Origin: Thamnaconus septentrionalis
Taxonomy: Eukaryota; Chordata; Actinopteri; Tetraodontiformes; Monacanthidae
NCBI GenBank assembly: GCA_009823395.1
Contig: CM020501.1
Location: forward strand, 18,955,861-19,019,860
Reading direction: 5' to 3'
DNA: 64,000 nucleotides
A model generated the notes under the pieces. That model did no database searches, was not told the origin of the DNA, and saw nothing but the letters and a program-made list of their open reading frames with translations. This document shows positions 26,464 to 38,156 of the stretch, piece by piece (within the stretch, counting starts at the first letter, position 1; every line of letters begins with the position of its first letter). A program made the position numbers and the translations under genes.

Positions 26464-29400
26464 ATGGAGGGGCAAGAGGGTGTCAACTTTATGAGACTCC
26501 TGTCAGGTAAGAGGACGAAAACTTTGAATTTGCAGTCTGTTCTTGCGCCTTTGTTCCATTTGTGAACAAAAATGCGACGTGTCCCTTGAACTCTAGATGA
26601 GAGCATGCAGTCCTCCCTTTCGTCGGACTCCTGTGAGTACTACCAGACTGAGATATATGATCAACTGCCCAGTGTCCAGGCCTCCAGGTCTGGGCACGAA
26701 AGTCAAGGCACTTTGGAGAGACGCAACGTTGGTCCAGAGTCGGGGGACAACGTTAACCATGGACCCCTACCCAGACCCCTCAAAGACAAGGAATCTACAC
26801 TGCCCATCAGGAACCTGACCATGTGTATTCAGGCCAAGCGAGACGCCAGGTGGGTGGGGCTGCAAGACACCCCGATAATCTGTTTATTTTTAGTCCACTG
26901 AGTCATTCAGCTTTAATGTTGAAGTTTCTTTGCTGGCAGTCCACTGCACTTGTCTGAGTTAAAGAGTTGACCCATGGATTTTCTTTGAAGTGTTTGAGGG
27001 ACAGAGTTGTGGGACTGTTTAATGAACAGCAACATCACGAGAAGTTTGAGTGTGCCAGTGAGCCTGGTGTGATTGTCAGGGGGTGGGTGAGTGGAGGAGA
27101 GGGTTGAGGTGAGGGGTGGGAGTGGAGGGACAGGAAGTGCCCTTGCAGCCAACTTTAGAGTAGTAGTATAAGAGTGTTTTCTATGTGTAGAAAAAAAATA
27201 CTCACAAGATCAAAAATAGAAAGTATATAAAATCTTTCTCAAGTCATTTCTTGATTTATTTCATGGTTAAAGCACAAATAAACTAATTGCCTATCTATCG
27301 ATCTATCTATCTATCGATCTATTCTTTTGTCTTCAGCTTTGAACTTGCAATTAAAAGTTATATGACCTAAGACTTCCCCACTGACGCTGCTGTGCAGGGA
27401 CCGAAGGAAGCTGCAAACCAGGAACATCGGTTCCTGGGCCTCCTGGAGGCAGAGTCAGAGCATCAGCAGGAAGAGGGTTTGGGAACACGTGTGTGGCGCT
27501 CTGTCACATCTGATACCGTGGCAGCACACTTTGCATGCTATTGAAGGTACGATAGTACCATGTAGGAACATTTATAACATATTTCTTTCTTTTATTTCCC
27601 CTGTCGTCACACAGAGATGGTAACTGTCACCTGTCTGTTGCAGGCAGGTTTGGCGTCGGCATGAAGGCTTACTTTGTTTTCCTCAGATATCTGGTTTACC
27701 TCAACCTGCTCCACTGTCTTCTCATCGGTGGATTCATCCTGGGGCCAACGGCTATTTACGGCAGGAGCATCGACATCGGCGAGTTTGCAGTGAATATGAA
27801 TAAAAAAATAAAACCAACAGCCTAAAAACTGACCGCTAGTACTACTCTTTTCTTTTCTGGGATTTTTACAGAATCTTTGAGGTTTGGTGGCAACGACTCG
27901 GTTCTGGATTTCTTCTTAGGAACAGTAAAAAAGCTTTCCATCTCATTTTTGCTCGCATTTTTTTTTGGTACTTAATGTATTTCACAGTCGTCCAAACATC
28001 TCCCTCTGTCCGCAGGGCTACTTGGATCGCTCCCCGGTCTTCTTTGGTTTCTATACCCCCAGTACTCAGAAGTCGGGCTGCATCAGCACACCGTTGCTGT
28101 ATCTGGCGGGAATCTTCAGCATCCTCCTCTTCAGCCTCATCCTGGAGGTCCGCAGGTCAGGGCCCCAGTCGGTTCTGCGGGAAGAGATGCTCCCTTTCAA
28201 AGTCAAGCCGCTCACCTTCAGATCTTCTTTTAACAGGACAACGGTCGGCTACAAGCACACCTGGATGCTTGGCAAACGTTACAGCGTGAACGTGACCTAC
28301 AAGATCTTCTGCGGCTGGGACTTCGCCATCCAGGACCCCGGCTCTGCCACCCTCAAGCAAGGCTTCATACGAAACGATCTCAAGGTAAAAATGTGAAGCC
28401 AGTCACCTTTAGCCGATGTCGCAGCAAAAAAATCTTAAAAATCCTGTTGAAGTTTAAGAAATGTGTAAGCAATGTTTGCGGTTTATTTATTTATTTATTC
28501 ATTCATTTGACAGGGACAATGAATTCTTATATAGCTACAAGCTTGCAGATGATTTGATGCATGTAGAGCAGGGGTCACCAATGTGATGTCCGCGGGCACC
28601 AGGTAGCCCTCAGCGACCACATGAGTCGCCCGCAGGCCTGTTTGACAAATTGCACAACTCGTTGTGCTGCGTCTAAAATTCAATTTTATCCAACCTTGTT
28701 AAGTCACTGTTGATAATTATTGAGAACTCTTGATAAAGTGTCTTCACATAGATGAGTATCATTAATAATAACATATAACCCAGAGAGTTTGTTACTTCAG
28801 GAGAGTCTAGCAAACTGGTAGCCCGTCAATGCTCATTCGCAACTCTACTCCCCGGCCCAGTTGAGCTTTTCCACAACGTTCCAGTACAATAAAATAAACA
28901 CCAATTATAAAACAAACATGCCATACGGTTCAATAATTCAATGATCCAGTAAATGCATTTATATGAAGATAAGAAACACTCTTACTCTCTCTCAATATAC
29001 ACAGTATACAAACTATTTACAGTTTTGTTTTGTCTTTAACCAGGTTGTAGTTCTGGTGGCAAACATCGTGAAGTCTAAGATGGATTTTATTTCTGATTGT
29101 AGTAATATTTCGAGGGGTTTCTGATTCTGACAAACCCTCTCTGTTGGTGTCTCAGCTCTTTCTGGAGGAGCAGAGCTTCTCCCAGCGTGCGGCTCAGCGG
29201 ACGCTGGGGCAGAAGGTGCGTCTCTACCTGTTCAGGTTCGTGCTCAACGTGACCGTCCTGTGTCTGCTGGCCGGTGCCTTCTTCCTCATCTACTTCGCCA
29301 CCTTGACGTCTCAGAACGAGGTGAGACACTTGAACATCGGGAGGCCTCGCGTGACTCACCTTGCTCGGTGGCCAAGGGGAGAGAAACGCTGTGTGTGTGG

Positions 29401-30377
29401 GCCATCTGTTTCAGAGCGGACACCACTGGCTGGTCAGCCTCTTCCTGCAGTACCTGCCCCCCATCACCATCACCGCGGTCAACCTGTTCCTGCCCCACGT
29501 CTTCCGCAAGATCTCGTCCTTTGAGGACTACTCCTTCACCACGCAGGTCAACGCCACGCTCGTGAGGTAGGGAACAGTCTTGTGGGAAGGCGGAAGGCGC
29601 GGTGGGCGTCGCTCTTTCAGCTGGATTCACTCTGGCTTCTCCTGCAGGAGCATCTTCTTGAAGCTGGCCTCGCTGGGGATCTATTTGTTCTTTGTCTTCA
29701 GGACGGTGGAGAGCCAGCACGTGAGTTTGGGAGATTGGCGCTCCCTCCCCCTTCCTTATCGCAGTGACTGGTCATTATTACTAACAAATTGCTTCTGTCG
29801 CCCTTCTCCAGTGCAGGGAGAACAAGTTTGGCCGGGAGATGTACAAGCTGTGCATCTTCAACTTCCTCACCACCTTCTGTGCCACCTTCTTCTTGAACTA
29901 CCCCAGGATGTGGGTTGGCTCGACGTTGGCAGTCTGCTGCTGCTTTCTCTCTATTAGTCATGGTTGTCATTTCAGCAGAAAGATGGACATCTTTCATGTT
30001 GTAGTTCCGTTGCACCACTGAGCCGATCAAGAGATGAGAAGAAGAGTTCGGTTCAGTTAGTTGTTGTTTTTTTTGTTTTTTTTTAATCCTGCACGTCTGA
30101 CAGGTTGTTGTGGCAGAAGTACCCCTCGTCCCTGATAGCCCGATGGGTCGGAAGGCAAAGCTTCCTGATCCCGTTCAACGTGCTGGACCTGGTCTACAGT
30201 CAGACAGTGTCCTGGGTGGGACTCTACTACTGCCCTCTGCTGCCCCTGATAGTAACTGTCACACTGACGGCCACCTTCTACATCAAAAAGGTTGTTGATC
30301 TCCTTCAATTTTTGTCAATGGGGGACAGAAAGAAGCAGACGTTTGTGAATATAAAATTAAGAAAAATAATGTCAATG

Positions 30378-30435
<58 letters not shown>

Positions 30436-32129
30436 GTGGTTTGATCCATATACAGACAAATAATACCAAAGTACACACACACTACTATCAAACACAGCAA
30501 CCAAATAAATTGTGGTTTGTGTTTGTGTGTGACTTTGTGTGTGTGTATGTGTGTGCGTGTTCTAATATTTGTCTTTCTCTTTTGTTTCCACACTCTGTAC
30601 AAGTGTTTTCCTACACAAACCTCCCTGTCTGTCTCTCTCCACTCGCTGTGTCCAGTTCACTGTGCTGCGGTGCTGCATGGCAGAGCAGAGGATGTTCCGG
30701 GGCTCCAACACCTCTGTCTTGTTTCACTTCATGCTGCTGCTCGGCCTCCTGATGGCTTCCGTCGTACTCGGCTTCTATTTTAACCCACATGTAGTCCACG
30801 GTGCAAGAAACGTGTATGTTTTTTCTTATGCATCCATCCCCAAGCATGAGTGCTGCTTCATCTTTTTATTTGAAATATGTTAGAACTGCAGTCACTTCTC
30901 CTATTTGCTCCTCGTCCCTCAGGACCTCATGTGGATTGTTTGAAGGTGGAGAAACTGTGTTCAGTGTGATGGGAGAGTGTGTAGAAAATCTCCCCGTACT
31001 GATGCAGACGACCCTCTACTACCTGACCTCCGAGGCCTTCGCCCTGCCACTCATCCTGGCTGAGATGTGAGGACACACTGGGGGCGCAGCCCAGCTGAGT
31101 TATTCTAGTTTGACTGAAACTAGGGATGCACCAATACCGCTTTTTTCAGAATGAATAGAGTACGAGTTCTTGCATGTCGGTACTCACCAATACTGATACT
31201 GAGGACTTGTTAGGGCTAATGCTTTATTTATTTATTTATTTTTATTTATTCATTTATTTATTTATTTTCGGTTCATCATCCATTAGCATAGAAATTACGG
31301 AAAAAAACAAAAATATTAATACAAGAATAATACAAGAATACAACTGAAAGGAACCAAAAAGGTGCAGGCAGAAGCCATAGCTTATATATTGCCTATTGCA
31401 TATTACACATTATAGAATTACTTGATTTTGATATGTTTTCTTTTTTTTTCCCCACAGATGTTCTGATATTTGAACAACATTCTTCAGGTTTTTCTATATC
31501 AGGGCGACTGTCACAAGGTTCACTGCTGTAAAACACAAATTTGAAAAAATTGCCATATACATACATTTACAACTGGTATCGGTGTCATGGTATCGTATTT
31601 TACAAGTAGGATTAGGGTACTCAACGCCAGTATCTGTACCAATATCCAATACTGGCCGCGGTATTGGTGCATCCCTAAATAAAACCATCATTGCATTGTT
31701 TCCCTGTAAAGCTCTGTTTGATTGGCCTGGACGTTGAAGCATTTCAATCCTTTTATCTGACCAGCTCGTCCCTAAATGCAACTTTTTGCTTTCCCGCAGT
31801 ATAATCTTGACGTCCTTCGTGTCTCGCGGGCGGGCCAATCGGAAGGCCATTGAAAGGCTTAAAGACATGCTGGTGATGGTGAGTTACAGCAACAAAAAAA
31901 AAAAAACCCTGGACGTAAACAAAATGAAGAAAAAAAGGTTGCTTTCTTATTTGAAGTCAGTTTGTGTGGTGTTCATTCTTTGTTTGTGGTCCTGATTTGT
32001 CCACAGAGCAGCTCAGATAAGCGTTTCCTGGTGAAGCAGCACGCCACGATGCTGCGACAACAAAGACACAAACTCAGAGTTCGTTCTGCTGCTCCGCACG
32101 CCCGGGGCAAGTCCTCGGCCTCCAGCTGA
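26464..32129 (+). CDS. tmc8: Transmembrane channel-like protein 8 (EVER2)
   Basis: TMC8 is the ER membrane partner of TMC6. Sixteen coding exons join in phase: 26464-26506, 26597-26849, 27398-27546, 27644-27778, 27872-27924, 28016-28155, 28237-28384, 29156-29320, 29415-29566, 29648-29720, 29812-29909, 30104-30290, 30656-30813, 30923-31066, 31800-31878 and 32007-32129, giving 699 residues (human 726). Typical stretches are FNVLDLVYSQTVSWVGLYYC, LFLQYLPPITITAVNLFLP and YLTSEAFALPLIL. The region matching the TMC signature reads CRENKFGREMYKL (residues 438-450), with Arg where other TMCs have Trp. Intron 4 begins with GC (27779) on the only in-phase reading. Intron 6 is only 81 bp and has no in-frame stop. 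The C-terminal tail is basic and lacks the long proline-rich tail of mammals. The name rests on divergent pairing with tmc6 plus sequence. Confidence 0.9.
28569..28730. mobile_element. Partial copy of the 16.3-kb hAT-like family
   Basis: It starts CAGGGGTCACCAAT and shares the CCAACCTTGTTAA...TTGTTGATAATTATTGAG stretch with the copy at 16344. The right end was not found. It lies in tmc8 intron 7. Confidence 0.6.
30379..30435. repeat. (ATT)n microsatellite in tmc8 intron 12
   Basis: Trinucleotide run of about 19 units. Confidence 0.95.
31121..31677. mobile_element. hAT-type nonautonomous element with perfect 20-bp TIRs
   Basis: The left end is TAGGGATGCACCAATACCGC and the right end is its exact reverse complement (31658-31677). 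Flanking octamers ACTGAAAC and AATAAAAC agree at 6 of 8 positions, consistent with an aged hAT duplication. The interior is AT-rich with no transposase. It lies in tmc8 intron 14. Confidence 0.85.
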
Positions 32130-32854
32130 AATGGATGAAGGAACAAAGCCAGAAAGACTTTTTTCAGTTAATGTATAAAGTGTTGTCATACTCTGTGGTC
32201 TTATTTTGCGAAGATACATTAATGTTAAATATTTTTTACTAGCTCTTACCACCTCCAGTCTGTGGACACCTCCTTGAATATGAAAAAGGGGGAGGAGTCA
32301 AACAATTCACTGTAAATATCTTCAAAATCAAGTAAATGTGAAAAATGCACGATAACAAGGTTTGAACTTAATTATCTAAACTTTTGTATCATGAATTAAT
32401 TTACAAAAAAGTTGAATGTGAACTTTTCTCTGTTTGTCCATGTAATTAAAGGCACTCCTACGCACAAAAATGTCACACATATCCTCTACTTTTTTGTATT
32501 TATTTAAGTAATTTGATTAAAAAAAACTATTTGGAGAATTTAAATTCCTGCCTGACAGCAACATAAAAACACATCCCTGACTAGACATTCTGGTTTGAAA
32601 TAAGGTGATTTCAAAAGGTCCTGCAAGCTCCTTAAAAACTGGACACTACCCATGCAAAGCACCGGGCACAAATAACACCAAACACCAAACATGCAATGTA
32701 CCATGTTATCTGTTAGGAACACATGTGTAACACCCAGTAGCCTGTACGCACGCAGACTTGTATTCACACACACACACGCAGAAGTAGCAAACACAGAAGT
32801 AGTGGTTTCTTTTTTTGTCTGAAGAAACCAAGACAAAAAATAATAAATGAACAA
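32130..32854. other. tmc8 3' UTR and spacer to the first Ig-receptor gene
   Basis: AT-rich, with an ATTAAA at 32445-32450 that may be the tmc8 poly(A) signal. No gene is seen. The promoter of the next gene must lie in the right part. Confidence 0.55.
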
Positions 32855-34878
32855 ATGAAGATTTTGAGGACACTGAATTTCTTGCTGATTTGGGGTGAGT
32901 TAGCCGAGTGTTCTTTTAATCAGGAACTAAATAATTCAATGTACTTGTAATCTTGCTGAACCTTTTTTTTTTTTTTTCAGCTCTTGCAAATTTGCCGACC
33001 AACACAAGTGAGTGTACTTAAATTATCCCAATGTGGTGGCTGCAACTTCCCCACATTAATTCAGTTGAAAAGGGAAGAACTGTTTCTCAGTAGGTCGGCG
33101 TCACCATTCTGTCTCCCTCCAGATGGGACGGCGTCACTTCAGGCCGTGCTGACCGGTCCTGGCATGGCCTTCCTCAGCTCGCGGGTGACTTTTCGATGTG
33201 TGGCGCCCAACGCCGCGCCGCCGGTCGCCTTTGAGCTGGTGAAGGACGGAGAGGACGTGGTGGACGGGGGAAGGGCGTCGCTCAGGAACCAGTCCGTGGC
33301 GTTCTCCCTGAAGGTCACTGCCTCCACCGAGGGGTCGTACCACTGCACGGCCGCGGCATCAGCACCAGCAGGGGGCAGTGGGCGCAGCAACAGCATCCAG
33401 CTGAGCGTCGTCAGTGAGTGAACGACAAAGAACAAAAAAAAATGCGTGTTGGGACTGCCGACTGAATGTGATCATTTTTTTCCCCAGCTCCGCCACAGAA
33501 CACCAGGGTGACCTCGGAACCCTTCCCCCCCGTCGCCTACGAGGGCTCTCGCTTCTCGCTGGGCTGCAGCGTGGCAGCGGGCTCTCACCTCTCCTACACC
33601 TGGTTCTTCAACAGGACGGAGGTGAAGCCCTCCGCCCTCTTCCGTCCCCGGGGGAACGAGCTAGTGATGGAGAAGGTGTCTCCGCAGCACGCCGGCTACT
33701 ACTCCTGCATGGCTTGGTCCACGGTGCAGGACACCAAGAGGTACTCCAGCAGCATGGCGGTCCAGCTGACGGTCAAGGGTGAGTGTCAGAGGGCACCTGA
33801 GACTTTCCAACCTCAGCTGTGCTGGTTGTCAGCTTCTTTTTGAATATACACTGAATTCAGTGGGTTTGTTTATCCGAAAAGGCTCCAAAGTTTAAATCTT
33901 TAAATTTAAGTTGTTATCTTTCTTTCTTTTTATAACATAACTTTTCAACTACGGATTGCGTGAACATATTTATGTGATGGACATTTGACTTGAGGTTTCA
34001 CTTTTCTGGAGGTGCTCTTTGACACCAAGCAACAGTAATTCAGCATCATCCAACAGTAAAAACAAACAAAAAAAAAAAAAACAATGGAGGCTTACAACTG
34101 TCTTAAGTGAACTATTATCTATTCCTGAGTTGGTCAAGAGCTTTTAAAAAAGAGATAAATTCATTTTAAAAAATTACATTTTCTGAAAAGTTTTCTTTTC
34201 TTTGGCTCTTTGGAGCAAAAAGTGTCACTTCATTATGTTTCTTGGCGCTTCATTATTTTCAAATCTTTAGCCTAATAGCATAATTGCCTAAGTCATTTTT
34301 TGGCCAAATTGTGATATCTGCCTGACTTTACCCATGTGCTTGCCAAAAAAATCAGTTTTTTCTTGTTTTCTGAAATCGTTCAAATATGACTTAGGCAACT
34401 ATGCTAATAGGCTAACGAAATGATCAATTTGTGTCACTGGCAAAAGACGAATTATCTGTTTTTACTGCAATGTAAATTAAGCATAAACATCAAGGGATTA
34501 AAAAAAACAACATGTAAAACAAAGGACAAAAACATATAAACATAAAAATGCTGCTTCTCTTGCTTCTTGTTCATTGGTCTCCATCTCTCACACAGTCTAC
34601 GTCTCCAACCCCAAGATCTCCCTGTCCATCACCAAAGAGGGGAGCGGTTACCTCGGCAAGGTGGCCTGCTGGTCGTCACAGGGGACTCTTCCCGTCAACT
34701 TCTCCCTCTCGCTGGATAACAAACAAGCAGGTTCCATCACAGCCACCGAGTCCCTCGCGGCCTGGTTCCCCGTCCCCATCGTACCGGGACGGGACATGGG
34801 CGTGGCCCGCTGTCATGTGGCTAATGAGGTGCAGGAGCTGATGAGCGAGCCCCTCACTCTGGTCGTGGGTATGGACTG

Positions 34879-34915
<37 letters not shown>

Positions 34916-37486
34916 CTATTCATCAGTGTATTTGTTTTTCTCGTCTTTGACGGAGGTGGAAAGTAACGAAGTACAAATACTTTGTTACTGTATTGTACTG
35001 TACTGTAGATTTTCAGGTATCTGGACTTTATTTGGGTTTTTTTTCTGACCACTTTTTACTTTATTTCCTACATTTGTAGACAAAGATCTGTACGTTCTAC
35101 TTCTTACATTGAGAAAACTTGCTTGTTACTGTTTATAAGTGTTTAAAGATACAAACTCAGTTCAACGGAATTCACTTATCATAGTTGTTGCTTCAAGTGG
35201 AGTCATTTGAACTGTGCTGTTTTGTAGTTAAATATCAAAGTGGATTGTATTTTGGATGGAGATCATTTTAGTACGTCGTCTTTGGGATCACTGTTTAGTA
35301 TGTTTTTAGTACAAAAATAAAAATGTAGAAATTAACTTTGGTTATTGTTATTGAAACCATAGACATTGATATAGATAGATATTGTATATTATATATAGAT
35401 AGATATTGAGAGTGCCACAGCTTTTCCATTTTTGCAAAATTGTCCACAAAAGTATTGTTTCATTCATTCATTCATTCATTTTCTATACCCGCTTATTCCT
35501 GTTCAGGGTCATTAAGCTGTCTTGGAGGCAAAACAAGTCGCCAGTTCATCGCAGGGTGTTTCATTAATGGAAAAACTCAATTTTTTTTCTTTTTAATTCA
35601 GTACAAAATAGAACCTGAACTTTCTTACTTTGACTCGAGTAAATGAGTTGAATCAATATTTTTACTTTTCAAGAGTATTTTTTTTTAACACAAGTATCCA
35701 TAGCTTTACTTAGGTACAGAATGGGAATTCTTTGACTACCTCTGGTCTTTGATCAGTGCTTCCTCCTCCACTCCAGTCCCAGTCGGAGGTGAAGTGGCGG
35801 TGGACGTTGAGTACCTCTACAGTGTCGACTCAGAACCGGCTGCGGCCAGACTGAGCTGCCAGCTCAGCAGGGGGACGTTCCCCCACGTCACCTGGCTCTT
35901 CAACGACGACCCGCTGCCGCCCGAGGTGCACGAGGACGCCCACAATCGCTCCCAGCCTGCTGGCAGCTACAAGTACGCCACGGCCGACCAAAGCCGAACG
36001 CTATTTCTGACCCAGCTCGGCCCAAAGGAGTCTGGGTACTACCGGTGCAAGGCGCGGGACAACTACGACGCCGCCGGGGCCTGGGTGGAGAGCGCGGCTG
36101 TTCTGGTGCAAGTCACAGGTGAGGGGCCTCACAACTGGGCAGCAAACCAAAGTCAACTAGGTGGGACTTTTTTTTCAGGGGAATTTTTGATTTTTTTCCC
36201 CATGAGATGCAGCTGTAATCTTCATGAAATTCAGATTATGAAGTCATTTGTGTTTATAGTCAGTCATTACATACGCGACGTCCTGTGGCCACAAGATTGT
36301 TGACCTCTAATAGTTATGTTTTAAATTGTTCTTTCAATGATGCATCCAGAGCCCCTTTAAATGTGCCAAAAATGTCCCTGATTCGATAGTTTTTTCTTTA
36401 ACAATAAAAATCATTATTATGATTTTTAATGTACTTATGTATAATATATGCTCTCCACCCTCTGTCCATTCGCTTCTCATCTGCACCTGTTTGTCAATGT
36501 TCCTCTTTGTGTGGGATCTCTGTACTCTTCCTCCATCAACACATGGCACTCTTTACTCCTCCTGCTCAGACACGGTCATACCCGCTGCAACACCTGAAAC
36601 ATCACCAAGTAAAAGAACAAAACAAAAACGGGATTCTTTTTGTATCGAAGTCGGTCACAACCCGTCTTGGTGGTTGACGCCACACTCTCTGATGCTCTCG
36701 CCTCCTTTTTCACACAGAGGTTCCCCTGACAACCATCGAGATCCTGTCCATCACCTTCTGCTGCTTCCTGCTTCTGCTGCTGGCCGTTGGGATGTGCTGC
36801 ATTTACCGGATGTTTGGCCACAAGCAAGGTGCGTGTCTGACCTAAAAACCAGGTGGCCGGAAGTGCGTTGGCCCGATTGATGACTCTCTCTTCAATGATC
36901 CGCATCTCTCCTTTACCTCCACAGCTCGTAGCTATGTCGCACCGTGCCAGTAAGCTTCACCTCTCTTTGAAGGACCTCTAAGGGGACATGACCGCTTCTT
37001 GGACCTACACCAACCTGTTCACCTGCTCTTTCTTCCATTTACAGATCTGACATGCGTCCTCAGTCAAGGCCCGCGAGACAGTCAGCTCACTGGGAGAATT
37101 ACTCTTTCTCCACTGAAAGTGACCCTCACAATCAGGTACACTCACTCACTCACTCACTCACTCACTCACTCACACTCACTCAATGAAAAACTGCCAGTAT
37201 ACTGGCCTTGTAGCTGCATAAGATCACAAAATTTGGGATAAAGACTGTGAGACATTTGTCCAGAAGGTACAGAGGACATGAGTATTGACATACCTGGAAG
37301 TTAAAATGAACCACAGCCAACACCCACTAGTATTAACTGAGTATTTACTAAGTGTTAGCTAAGTGTTTACGTAGGAAAGTTCTCACATCATTTTTTTCAT
37401 TCCTATTTTTGTTGGATTTTTAATTTTGATATGCCCCTTGCTTATTTTGTTGTTCTCTGCTTTAGACTGAAGAGGTTACAGTATGA
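32855..37486 (+). CDS. Four-Ig-domain type I membrane receptor, FCRL/PECAM1-like (gene 1 of a tandem pair)
   Basis: Probable cell-surface immune-type receptor of unknown ligand. Eleven exons, almost all phase 1, join cleanly: 32855-32894, 32981-33007, 33123-33413, 33488-33778, 34596-34868, 35777-36118, 36570-36608, 36718-36828, 36925-36949, 37045-37135 and 37466-37486, giving 516 residues. A split signal peptide (exons 1-2) precedes four Ig domains, one per exon. Each has the Cys pair and a YxC-type F strand (GSYHC, AGYYSC, SGYYRC; the third is degenerate, VARCH). The TM helix is ITFCCFLLLLLAVGMCCIY. The roughly 50-residue tail has tyrosines in SYVAP and ENYSF but no canonical ITIM, and ends TEEVTV. 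Domains 3-4 resemble membrane-proximal Fc-receptor-like and PECAM1 domains. The gene sits directly after tmc8, where mammals have C17orf99/IL-40. A poly(A) signal is at 37671. The family call is moderately sure; function is not known. Confidence 0.85.
34886..34912. repeat. (CA)n microsatellite
   Basis: Short dinucleotide run just after Ig gene 1 exon 5. Confidence 0.9.
34951..35744. mobile_element. hAT-type nonautonomous element with exact 8-bp target duplication, with nested fragment
   Basis: The left end is CGGAGGTGGAAAGTAACG and the right end is ACTACCTCTG. Both sides are flanked by GTCTTTGA (34943-34950 and 35745-35752). The 794-bp element fills most of intron 5 of Ig gene 1. At about 35457-35565 it contains a CATTCATTC...CTATACCCGCTTATTC...CGCCAGTTCATCGCAGGGT fragment, a common dispersed fish repeat that must have been inserted later. 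Confidence 0.85.
37138..37172. repeat. (CACT)n tetranucleotide repeat
   Basis: Eight or nine CACT units right after the exon 10 donor of Ig gene 1. Confidence 0.9.
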
Positions 37487-38011
37487 TGAAGAAGATGAAG
37501 GAGGATCCCGCAGCACTCAACAACACATCATTCTCTCATGTCAAATGAAGTTTTGGGGTTTTTTTGTTATATGAAAAAAAACCTCCCAAACTGAGAGATT
37601 ATATTTTCAACCTGTTATATACTGTCAGCTTAGTATTATTATTTATTGTTATTATTCTTTATTTTTTACAAATAAATGTTCAAATTACCAAATAATGTCT
37701 TTTCATTTGAGTTACACACTGGTGAAAGTGTATTCAAGGACGGCAATCTGCTCACACATTCTTCACCCTCACACCCCAACAAGGCACATTGACTTTTTCC
37801 ATATATACATTTGGCTGGTCAATTTTGGCATGGCTCTTTACGATGAACTTTTATTCAAACCCCACATTAACAGCATTTTAACTTACTGCTTTCTCAGAAA
37901 TATAGTATGATCCCATTTCCCTTTACAGCAGGAAGCTACACGTTGCTTTTAAAACAAACATCATTTCAGATGGATGGAGGTGTGGTGCACACTATCAGCT
38001 CTCTGCACATG

Positions 38012-38051
<40 letters not shown>

Positions 38052-38156
38052 TGCGTGTTTTATCATTTCATTCAAACCCGCCAAAACTCCCCCATCCGAC
38101 AGAGAAATTATATGCAAAACTCTTACTCCAAGTTACATAACGATCATTCTTGAAGA
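37487..38156. other. Spacer between the two Ig-receptor genes
   Basis: It contains the 3' UTR of gene 1 (AATAAA at 37671-37676) and a (TG)n run at 38019-38048. The promoter of gene 2 must lie in the remainder. No other gene is seen. Confidence 0.6.
38019..38048. repeat. (TG)n microsatellite
   Basis: Dinucleotide run 110 bases upstream of the start of Ig gene 2. Confidence 0.9.

Noticed and set aside
37138..37172. Regular short repeats considered as a CRISPR-like array
   Set aside because: A tetranucleotide microsatellite without spacers, in an animal genome.
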